From contig VZTI01001288.1 of NCBI GenBank assembly GCA_013397865.1, forward strand, positions 131,159-195,158: DNA of 64,000 nt. The letters are read 5' to 3'. The notes under the pieces were generated by a model, which saw only the letters and a list, made by a program, of their open reading frames with translations, made no database searches and was not told where the DNA came from. How positions within the stretch are numbered: the stretch's first letter is position 1; each line of letters starts with the position of its first letter. The position numbers and the translations under genes were made by a program. This document shows, piece after piece, positions 49,081 to 59,277 of this stretch. Origin of the DNA: Struthidea cinerea. Lineage: Eukaryota; Chordata; Aves; Passeriformes; Corcoracidae.

Positions 49081-52000
49081 CTACTTGTGCAGCCCTGTGA
49101 GATGCCGGTGCTGCAGGGGAGAGGCTGAAACACTTTCTGTCTGCTCCTTGTCACAGCAGCCACTGCCAGGCTCCTGCTGAGGCAGCCTGCATCCCTTCCT
49201 TGGTGCTGCCACTGTATCCCAGCACCTGAACAGGAATTGCAAAACGGCAAAACAAGGCTGAGAGTGGAACTGCTAAGAGCTCTGACCCCATGTCAGCAAA
49301 TTGGTTGAGAATATCCTTAAAAACACGTCCTGCTGAACCTTGTTAAACACACTCTTCATGCTACGCAGGGGCTAAGGGCTTAGCTGAACCCAGGCTTGTG
49401 TGAATGGAGGTTTGTGTATCATCAGAGACATTATTTTTGAAGTCACCTATAATAGAGGAGATAAAATCAGCTATTTCCTCAGTACATCTAGAAATAAAGT
49501 TTTTTTTCTTTCCAAGAGAAATAAAATTCCAAACATGAGGAAAAAGTCCAGCAGGAAATAGTGTACCAGGAAACTGGACAGACAGAATATTTTTGTGCTT
49601 GTGAGCTGATTCGAGCCATTAGTAGCAATTTGACAGCCCGAATGTATCTTGGTGCTGTCAGGCCTGGTGACCCCTGTGTGGTGCATATTTGGGACAAGAG
49701 GGGAGGACTGGGTGCCCTCAGAGAGCAGCACAAAGGTAAGCTGTGCCCAAGGTTTGGCCCTGTTTGGGCTGCAGTTCAGCACGGCCATGGAATTCAGCTG
49801 CTGTGCTGGCTGGGGAGTGGCTGCCATGTTTTAATCAGGTGGAAACATTGCAGCAGTAAGGGACGTAGATGTTGCCTACAGTGGATTTGCCTACTGGGAT
49901 ATCTGATATGGAGCCACCACAACCAACATTTAGCTCTCTTTATACTACCTAAACCTCACGGGCACAAGCTTAGGTCTTCTTACGGAAGTTATTCATGCAT
50001 AGATCAGAGCAGGTCTTACCTTAATATATTACCTTTGGATTTTTTAGTTGAAAGCCATTTCAGATGTTATCACATGGATTTCATCTCCTGTGTTGTGCTG
50101 GGACTGTGTTCCTACAAAGAAGGCAGCTTTTCTGTCCTGCTGGGGTGGGAGCCAATCCCAAACCCAAACAGGAATTTATGTCCTTTTAAAATGGTTCTGT
50201 CAAGTCATGAACCTTTGAATAGGGTCCTTCAAAGGTTTCTTTCAAGCACTTTCTTTGAAATGCAATTACCCCATTCCCTTTTTCCTTGAAGTTTCTATTC
50301 CAAGGTTCCTCTAATCTTCAGCAGCTGATAAGAGCAATCACAGGGGAATTGCTGGAGGGGGCCTCCCGTCACACCGGCACCTGTGGGAGCAGCAGGTGTG
50401 ACAACCTGGAGTCACAACCTGGAGGTGGAAAGTCCTCATCTGTCCCCCTTGCACAAAGGCAAGGTAAAGGCTTGCAGCTCTTAAATGGGGGAGCAGGCTC
50501 CTGGTGCTCTCTCCTGCTCACTCACCAATATTGTCCACCTCAAAACATTCAGATTCCTGGTGGAGTCTCACAGAGGATGCCATTTTAGTACAAGATGGTT
50601 GGAAATTTTCTTGGTTTCTACGGGATTTTTTAGGTGTGGAAGGAGATCTCCTTCCTGAATCATGGGGAAGGCGAGGAGAGGTGTCAGGGAATAGTGTGTG
50701 GTGGTGGCAGGGCTCAGCATTGCAACCTGGACAGAAGGGAGGACAGATGGGGGTGTGAGGTCAGGATGAGCCTGCTTGAACACCATCCCAGTCCCTTACA
50801 CGTTAATAAATTCTGCCTAAACCTTTACCTAACTGCTCAGAGGAAGTGGAGGGTTGCTGATTCTCCAGGTTAACCCCGCAGACCCACAGAGATGTGTCTC
50901 CATGGCGCTGCTGAGCTGCAGCGTCCCAGACGGGAAGAGGGCAGCATATCCTCACAGGTCAGGAAATGCTGTCTTGGGCTGGGAGCTGCAAAATAAAACT
51001 GCACAAAGAAGCTATTGAAGGCCCCTGTTTCTCAGTGCTTCCAGAGAAAAAGCGACAGCTTTCTGTAAGTCAGTCATTCAGCAAGAGGGTGGTCGGGCTT
51101 TTTTTTTTTTTTCCCCCTTTTTTTGGCTTTTTTAATTTAAAAATCAGGCAGAAAAAGGTAGTGAGGCACTGCCTGAAACTGCTGCAATGAAACTGGGGAG
51201 CTGGTTTCTGTGGTGTGCTGCGTTCTCTCTGCAGCCCCTGTGAAGCCATTTGTCAAGACATTTGTCTTCTCCCTCCCATCCCTACACGTAGTAACAAACC
51301 AAGCTGGAAGGGCAAGTCCTTCTGTAAAATAACAACCAGACATGACACCGCAGCATGGATACGGTGAAATTCCAGCAGACACGGAGTGAGGAAGGCTACA
51401 TGGCCATGAACCCACCTGGCCACACAGTGGGAATGGTACCGTGGAGATCTGTGGCTACCCAAGGACCATGTGGATCCAAAAACTTAAATGCTGGGGCATT
51501 CCTTTCTTGGCAGCACCCTGCAGCAGCAGCCTGTGAAAAGGAGTGACAGGGACTGTCCCCTGCAGCAGGATGGTGCCATGCTATGGTGGCTCCAGCACCA
51601 GTTGTGCCCACCCCTATCTCTGCTCCCCATAGGGAGACAGCATGCTCAGCCACAGCAGTGATATATTCTGAGTTAACCCCCCAACCCTTCTGATGGAATT
51701 TCCTGGCTCAAATTCCCCGTATCTCACTGATGTGAGGTGGGTGACGCCTCCGAAAGAGCCCAAAGAGAAGTGTCAGAAACCCCCAGGGCGGGCCCAGCGA
51801 GGGCATGAGAGGGCAGAGAGCTCTAAAATGAGCCCTGCTGCCAGGGAACTCACAGCTTGGAGCTATTGCCTTTCCAAAGGGAAAACCATTCATTTGAGCA
51901 AAAAAATTAATGGACCTGATAGAAGAGATTGTCTTTCAGTGCTGACAGTGAAGTATAAATGGAAACATGAGTGGCATCAGCTGGGCGAGGGCCAGCTTCT

Positions 52001-53879
52001 AAATCTAGACCTGCAATCTCAGAACTTTTTATGTTCAAGGAAAAGGCTTTAATCCAGTTGTGTTTGGAAAATAAACAAGTGTTGCCTCATGTACAAGGAT
52101 GCTGTTCACTTCACGTGCACAGAAAAATTGGATTTTGCCACACCAGGAAATGGAAAATACCCTCTGATTGTGGATTTTCTCACAGAAATGATGTGAGCAT
52201 TTGTACTTTTCCTTGTGGCCAAGATAACAGTCCTTCGAGGAGGCCACAGGATCAGGAATGCTGAGAAAGGGGAGCAGGCATTGCTTGAGACAGAGGTGTG
52301 GGGGTCTGCCTCATCCTCAAAGGCACCCGTCTTATTTTAGGGAGCAGGGTGCTGGAATCACGCTTCCGTGGTGCAAAGTAAAGGAAAAATGACAGAGAGG
52401 CCATGTGTCATTTCAATGCTGATGCTGTGCCTGTAAGTTGGATTTCCATTTGTTGGTGGTTTACAAATTGAACTTGTTGTTTTCTAATTTTTCTAAAATT
52501 GAGATTTGCCAAACTGCTTGAAAAATGGCATGAACTTTTCTGATCTTGATTGTTTCTGTGTGAATCCACTGCTTGTTGAGTATCTGCAGACAAAAGAAAA
52601 GGAGTGGCTTGGAGTGTGGGGAAGTTACATTTCCCATCCTTGGGTGCCACTGAAGCTTGAAATGAATTGTATTATTTGATGATAAAATACCGTATTTCCC
52701 TTTCCCCATCCCAAGCCACACTTCCACAACTTGTGGTGGAATAACCCGACATGTCACGGGCCAAATAAGGGTCAAAGCATTACCTCTTCTTTCAAAGAAC
52801 ATTGCTCCAATCCTGTTGTGTGCAGAGCTTTCATTTATTGCTCTGGAAGCTGAAACACATTCCAGATGTGATTTGCCAGGGCTCCTGCAAGGTCACAGCC
52901 AAGTCGAGGTGCTCTGGTTGGCCTGTGGTGACCCCAAGGTGTCCAAGGGTGGGGGGCTGTCACTGTAGATAAATCCCAACTTCTCCTTCGCTGAGAGCAG
53001 CCTCTCCCTTCAGGGAGGGAGGAGTGTGGGGGTTTGCAGGCGCCTCTGCTGTCACCTGGTTCATCTCTTGGCGAGTGTGATGGAGGGACAGCACTAGAAG
53101 GGAAGTTTGTGCCTTGGGGAAGGGACAGCAGACAAGAAAAACGAGGTCTGCGGTGCTGGAAAGCAGCGTTTGCACGCTGCAGCCTGGTTTTTGTATTCCT
53201 GTGCGGGATTTCCCTTTCTTAGATGACTGAAAAAAAAAGCGAAGGAAGAAATTGTTTCCTTGATGATATCATTCACCTCTCAATCCTTTAAGCTCACCAG
53301 ACCTAAGTAACGATGCTGGTGTCTATTAAAAATAAATGGCTGTTTTTTCTGCTACTGTTCCCTCAGGACAAATTCAGGCTTAAAGCATAAAGACAACATA
53401 AATTCCTTTCTTCAGTGTGAGCATACTAATAGGCTTATTTTCAAAGGTCCAAGTGCAAACAGGAGTGGGTGCCATGGAAAGCCCAGCTGCAAATTCCAGT
53501 TCCCAGGAACACTCAGGCAGATGTCATTCCAGCCAGGCTCCTGGTGTGCACAGAAATGTCACATCCCCGGCTGCGTGGGGGACTGAGATTTAATCCCTCC
53601 ACAGCAGCTCTAAGGGGAACGTGTATTTTGGCTGCTGGGTGGGTCAGCAGGTTCCTGCTGCAGGTTGAGGTCTTGGAGACCTGCAGAACAGGGCCCGCAC
53701 TTGTCAGGCAGGGCTGAGGAGCACTGAGCTGTGCAGGTTGTCAGCCTCTTCCCACAGGACCTTCCACAGAAACTACTTCTGCAGCCCTGGCGTCTAAATG
53801 ATGCCATGGGCTTGCAGGAACACCATGCATAGTGTGGTTGCTTAGGTGTTTAAAGTGCTTTGAAGGATTTTTTGCTTCC
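49081..53879. other. Non-coding sequence around the longest open frame
   Basis: Apart from the 255-codon open run listed separately, this stretch holds a polypyrimidine tract at 51098-51124 (T14, C5, T7) and a 12-13-bp tandem duplication (acaacctggagtc) at 50401-50425. Two open frames of about 119 and 113 codons at 51.7-52.0 and 52.5-52.8 kb have no recognisable domain. No repeat family is recognised. Confidence 0.55.
49525..50289 (+). other. Longest stop-free run in the window, unlikely to be a gene
   Basis: This frame is open from after a TAA at 49522-49524 to the stop at 50287-50289, about 254 codons. No ATG lies near its beginning; the first start-like codon is GTG at 49561. A rough composition-based estimate puts the expected number of runs this long at about 0.01 per window. 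A perfect donor-like CAAAG|GTAAG sits at 49731-49740 and a T-rich acceptor-like site ends at 49516, but the frame carries a stop between that acceptor and 49525. The translation is rich in Cys, Trp and His in its middle third and matches no family I recognise. It could be a non-coding RNA exon, an old decayed gene or chance. Confidence 0.2.
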
Positions 53880-54060
53880 AAGCATTTGTCCATTTGCCCT
53901 TTGGACCCATGTAAATGTATTTTTTTCTATTATTTCCTGTGGTAAGGAGTCCCACTGCTTCCCTGTATGTTGTGTGCAAATGTGTCTTTTTTTGCCTGAT
54001 CTGAGTCTGCCACATGGAAGCCCTCTTCCATATCCCTGTTTTTAAACTGGAAGATGGTCA
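53880..54060 (-). mobile_element. Ancient LINE relic (CR1/L3-like 3' region), minus orientation
   Basis: The order 'catttgccctttggacccat', 'gtaaatgtatttttttct', 'attatttcctgtggtaagga', 'gtcccactgctt', 'gtatgttgtgtgcaaatgtg', 'ctgatctgagtctgccacat' follows a widespread sauropsid LINE-derived block ('atttcccttttgagtccatg', 'atcctgtggcaatgagttcc', 'acattgtgtgaaaaagtac', 'gttttgaatctgccacc'). I recognise the block from its repeated occurrence in vertebrate non-coding DNA. Assigning it to a CR1/L3-type LINE read on the minus strand is from memory of the family, not a search. It is highly diverged. Confidence 0.55.
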
Positions 54061-57000
54061 GAAGTTTCCAATTTCTGGGCTAGCTGACAAAATCTGGAGT
54101 AAATTCTGCATGCTTAAGCCATAGCTGGAGAATTTTTTCCTGATGGTCATGCTGCATCACTAGGGAAGAGTAGAGGAATCCACAGGTTCCTCCTGTGACC
54201 CAGCAGTGTTCATCTCCCAATACAGTTTTCATTTCTTTAGCCTCACAGCAGTCTCCAGCTGACAAAACCCTCCAGGCCAAAAAAGCAGCTCTGGCTGCTC
54301 TGTGTAAACCATATTCAGAGCACAGGGTCAGGAGGACATCTTACCACAGCTGATGACTTTGGACAAATCCTATCCGAATATCTGGCCATTCCAACCTGGG
54401 GTTTCTCTTTTACCAATTAATCCAATCTTAATTCCCATGAAACTGCCTTCCCCCCCCCGCCTTTTTTCCAGCAGTCCTGACTCTGGTGTGCTGAAGTGTG
54501 CCACAGACACGCAGCACTGCTGGGGCTGAGGAGGCTCCCGGGTGATTCCCGTGGCAGTCTGGCACTGGTCACTGCTGTGGCTCCTCCTTGGACACTCCTG
54601 GGCTCTGCTGGCAGCCAGGCCCTGCTGGGTTTTACCCTCCTGGGTCTCTTCCATCTCTGCCTCACCTCTCCCCCACCTCCTCAGGGTTGCTCCCTGCGGC
54701 ACCTGGGCGAGTTCCCTGCACTGTTAAGGGCTGAACTGACCCAAGTGATGGGAGAGGGGAGCGGCCGTGGCCTCTCAGGAGTGAAATATGGCTTTGTGTC
54801 TGCAAGGAGGTTAAAGCCAGCAAGGGCAGCGGAAGGAAATGCCCTGTAGCTAAGCTTCATTTTGGTGTACAGTATGGGAACATGTGCAACCCATTACAAT
54901 AAAGCCCTCGCTGGAAAATGCCTAACCTATGCACTGTAAAACCTAATTAAGGGATTCCTTAAAATACACTGTTACTAACCAGTATCAAGGAGTGGATAAT
55001 GAGAGGCTGCTTTGTGTAATCCAACCCTTTATCTTTAGGCCTTCGGGGTGTCCCCGGCCAGGCTCTGTCCCCTGGTTGCTGCTGAGGCCTTTATTGCAGC
55101 AGTAAGGAATACTCCACCATCCCTCGTAAAGCTGAGCGGCTCCGCTGCGGTTTCCTAAAGGATACAGGGCCGGTTCCTCAGGCAGAGCAGCTTGCTGTGA
55201 CCCTGGGGATGGGGTTTCTGAAAGCACTGGGAGGATCTGTGTCCAGCCCAACCCGGAGCTGAAGGTGAGGTACCCAGGCTGGGAGGGAGATGAAGAAGGA
55301 CAGGGAGAAACGGGAATGCTAGAGGTTGTCTTTCTCCAAAACCTCCCCCAAGCCCAGAGCCATCTTCCTGCTACTTCTGCCAGCTGACACTGGCCTTTCC
55401 AGCGTGGATGGAAAGGATGCAAGGCTTTTCCTCAACACCTCGACGCTGGAATGGTGGAGCCTGGCCTGAGCAGTTTCCCAGTCCAGCAGGCAACAGCAGA
55501 CCCCTTCCAGGACGTGCAGAGTGTGCAACATCCCACTGTCATGCACAAACTGTTGTTTGCAGCAACTACACTTCTCCAGCTGTGTAAACCAAATTAAATA
55601 CCCCTTCTGATGCGTGGGTACTCCTGTCATCAAGTCTCCATTTATTTTTGGCCATTTTTTTGGGTGAAGCCAGCCCCAGTGCAGCAACTACCTAATTCCC
55701 TTTTGTTCTCATGAGGACAGACTCCATCCATGAGGCAGCTCCCAGCTCCTCACCTCATCCCTCTGCTACCCTTCAGAGCCTCTGAGGGACTCCCTTCCAC
55801 TATCCCAGACAAAACCACTTAGAGGAGCCTGGAGGTTTGGTATAGGGTCTAACACATCCTCAGACCCCACCTGAAGTAGACAGGTGAGGTCTACTGAGCT
55901 GGAACAGGCTTGGGACTATGGGCGGACTTGCTGCAGGCAGTGAACAAGGGCAGGTTTTTTTGCAGGCCAGGCAACCTGCAAACACTCGTCTTGCCATTGA
56001 ACTCACAACATTATTGCATGTATTTCCTGTTGTGGTCATGGCCATTCGTTTGACCCTTCTTTAGGGTCAAAACAAGAAGCTCCCTGTCTGTATGTAGGAA
56101 AATCCATCAGGAGCAGAGGCCAAACCCTCTGTTATCACTGTCTGCATCTCCCTGTCGAGCTCAGCAGCTGGGCCTGAGAGCTAAGCTGAGTTTTACAATA
56201 ACTGTAATTAGTCATTTTTATGGTGTGCTCATTTGCAATATCCTAGGTAAGGATCTGTCAATGTTTTCATTATGTACCCTTCTGTTTCCAGGGGTTTATA
56301 ACCAGCCCATAAAAACACACTCTGGGGCAAAGCTTGCCACATAAATTCTCAGCAGAGAACCTATTTTTGTTTCTGTTTTGTTTTCGTTTTGCTCTGTCAC
56401 TTATAAATACGACTTTTAAGCGTGTGGTAAATATGGAAAAATTCAGGTGGCTTCTTCAAGCATGTGTTTAACCAGGTCTTAGTTTGGCAGAGACATACGG
56501 CAAAGGGGAGTAATTTCTGTGGCCTTTGGGTAGCCTAAAAATGAGAAGCTGGGTGTAACTGAGCAGAAAGCCTATCTGTGAACTGGCATCTGGGTTTAGG
56601 GCTCTATTCACTGCGCAAGCTGTGCTGGAATTGCTGACTCTACAACTGCAGGAGGGCAGTTACATCTCTCTGCCTTCAGTTCACGCAGTGCACATTCAGA
56701 CTCACACCCAGTGCCTGCATCCAACACTCAATTTTTATACCTGCACATCCGAGCAAGGGGTCAATTTTAGGTGAAATTAGGATAGAAACAGAAGGCTTGG
56801 TAGATAAATAAAAGAATGGAGTTTCAGAAGGGATTTTTGGTGGACGAGGGCTTGATCATGTTAATGTGCCTACAGGACTAATGACCTTCACTCATTTTTT
56901 GTGCTATTTGAACAAAAATTCATGTCAATGTTTAAGGTTTCCTGTAAAAAAACTGGATAGAGCACAGTGCTTATTCCATAAGCCATTCAGTGCAAGGAGC

Positions 57001-58888
57001 TTTATGACATTAAAGCATTAAATTGTACCCATCAGGCAACACAAGCAGTTCTCACTCAGTGATACCCCTGCTTTATAAAAGCTTTCTCTGCTTCCAGCAG
57101 TTAGTGGTGGCTGAGCTGCAGCATCTGCTGCTTGTCACCGTGCTAGTGGTGTCCCAAAATTCACCCTGGCACATCCAGCCAAGTGACAGGAGAGAAACCT
57201 CTGTTTGGGGCAGCTATCCTCCCACCAGAGACTCCTCGAAGGGGAGATACCAAAGGATGAACAGGCTTCAAGGACTCGGGATCAGTTAAGAAGATTTTCC
57301 GTGTATCAAAGGCCAAGTTTTGCAACCCTTTCCTCACATAAAATATAAAGAACTGATTTATCTCCCTCAAGAGCAAGGGCTACAAAATCTGCTCCTCATC
57401 TTCTTTTGATGATTTTGCGGTATGTTTCTGTGATCCTTGGTCTGATCCTTTTAATTTCAAAAGCTTTAATCAAAACCTCTTAACAATACATCCACTCGCT
57501 GGTTTTGCGGTTTACATTTAATTCTGATTGATTTTTTTAAAAGGATGGTTGCATTAAGATGCTTCTGCTGGAGTGATTCATGAATATATGCCTGGGATGG
57601 CACAACCTCAGACAGGCTGAAGCTTTGTGTTGACAGACCACTAAAATAATACCCTATGTGGGACTTCCCAGGGGGAAAATAGAGCTTTTACCAGGGAGAC
57701 CTTAAACCCTTCTAGCATCCCCCGGGCATGCTCAGGGAAGCCCCAGGTGTAACACAGAACACGGCACAGGGCTGTGGAGCACTTGCCCTGTGTATTTCTG
57801 GTGACAGCTCCGAGGTGCAGTTTGGGTTCCCCTCGTCTGGGATGAAGCGACATCAAATTGTCCTGGTGTGCAGTGAGAGTGGGGCGAGCTACTGCCAGAT
57901 GGATTGAAATAATATTAAAATAATAGGATCTGGTTCTCAGCTTTAATGACAGGATCAGTGAGGGAGAACCCCTTTTGCAGGAATGCTGCCCTGTCAGAGG
58001 GAGGAGAGCGGCTGCATGTGATTGCACTTAACTGGAGGCACTTGGCTGGTGTCTCTGGAAGCTGGTCTGCTCGCTGCCCCAAATATAAAAAATGTTGAGT
58101 AACTGCCTTATTTTTATTAGCTGAAATACAGATCTGATTGCAAAAGTCCAAACAATGCAAAAGATCAACAGTTTGTGCAGCTTAAAATCACAGCTTCTTC
58201 CTTTCGCCGGGGCTCTGTGGAGTCGCAGCATCTTGACAAACATGTGAGTCAATTGAAGCTGTATTATCTTTTCAAGACTGACTTTTGACATTTGAATCAA
58301 AGATATTACTCATTTCCTCCAAGCTCCTCTTTTCAGCATCTTTGCCAAGAATCATGTCTAGCATGGAGAAGAAAGTGGATTTACATAGGAAAAAAAAAAA
58401 GTCCTTGTCTTGGTTAATCTAAGTGCAATGGTTTGATGGCACAGGAGGGGTTAACCTGGGCCCAAATTAATGTCACGTTTTAGCACAGAAATGAAACAGG
58501 TGGTAAACAAGTTTTAAATGGAATAATAAAAATGGCCGTGAAAGGTTATTTTCTTTCAGCTGCATAATGATAGGAAAGGCTGCTTCAGGAGCTAGGAGAG
58601 AATTGAGGCAGCAGGTGTGCGTGGGGTAAAAGAGCTCTAGGTGCAGGTTCTGCATGGGCTAACCCAAAAGGGCAGGTTCTGCCTGCACCCTGATGCCTGG
58701 GCTGGTGTGTGCTCAGGTGTGAGGGTCTGTCCCTCAGGAGACACTCACGGGGAGTTAGGGCAGTGCTGAGTGGAGAGACAGGGATTAAAGCATGCAGGGA
58801 GCTGGGAACCCTCCCCAGATGTGCTGCTGGGACACAGAGGGGTCAGTAGTAATAAAGTTGTGAAGGGAAGGTTTGTGCACCTCTGGTA
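54061..58888. other. Non-coding sequence, no gene seen
   Basis: The 54.4-55.7 kb part is GC-rich with overlapping frames of up to 145 codons (minus strand, 54985-55422) and a C9 run at 54450-54458. From 55.9 to 58.6 kb the sequence is AT-rich with few open frames; 57.9-58.3 kb has the appearance of conserved non-coding DNA but nothing in one sequence proves it. TTTATAAAAG near 57.07 kb is an isolated TATA-like string. Confidence 0.55.
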
Positions 58889-58894
58889 TGAACC
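58889..58894. repeat. Target-site duplication, left copy (TGAACC)
   Basis: TGAACC directly abuts the left TGTTGC end of the LTR and is repeated at 59272-59277 on the other side. A 6-bp duplication is the length made by alpha- and betaretrovirus-type (class II) integrases. Confidence 0.8.
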
Positions 58895-59271
58895 TGTTGC
58901 TGTTACGTCCGAGGTGCATAAAGAAAACGACATGGAGTCCAGGCTCATGAACAAGTGGAAGCCGAAGCTTCTTTTTTAATAATTTTCTGACTACTTTTAT
59001 AGGATAGATCGCAAAAGTGTGTTGAGTGGCAATAGGTAATTGGTTCCTCGGCCATCCACCCTTTGAGAGGATTGGCCAAGTTTTAAGATACCTATTCCAA
59101 AATATTTTCAAAGTCAAAGCCATAACAATCTTGCAAAACAGCCTGTGGGTGCAAGAAGTTTATGAAACTGTGACCTTGTTTAAAATAGTTTACATGGGAA
59201 AGACAGTCTGCTCACAGAATATTGAGAGAAGGCTGAAGAATCTCTCTGCTTCTAGCTTTTTAGCACCCACA
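58895..59271 (-). mobile_element. Solo LTR of a class II endogenous retrovirus
   Basis: The 377-bp element lies on the minus strand and has no coding sequence. Read on that strand it starts TGTGGGTGC and ends GCAACA, the TGT...ACA ends typical of retroviral LTRs. It carries a TATAAAAG box (58994-59001) and an ATTAAA poly(A)-type signal (58975-58980) 13 bases downstream, leaving a U5 of roughly 75-80 bases that ends at 58895. Both ends are flanked by the 6-bp duplication TGAACC. No second LTR, primer-binding site or gag/pol/env-like frame is found on either side, so the internal region was lost, most simply by recombination between the two LTRs. A 9-bp inverted repeat (TGTGGGTGC at 59144-59152, GCACCCACA at 59263-59271) lies inside the U3. 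The class is inferred from the duplication length; I cannot name the family. Confidence 0.85.
58994..59001 (-). promoter_or_regulatory. TATA box of the solo LTR
   Basis: Reads TATAAAAG on the minus strand, in the middle of the LTR, followed 13 bases later by ATTAAA. The order TATA box, poly(A) signal, then short R/U5 fits LTRs with a small R region. If still active it would drive transcription leftwards, towards lower coordinates. Confidence 0.7.
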
Positions 59272-59277
59272 TGAACC
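59272..59277. repeat. Target-site duplication, right copy (TGAACC)
   Basis: Identical to the left copy at 58889-58894. Both copies are intact, so there has been no rearrangement across the LTR since insertion. Confidence 0.8.
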
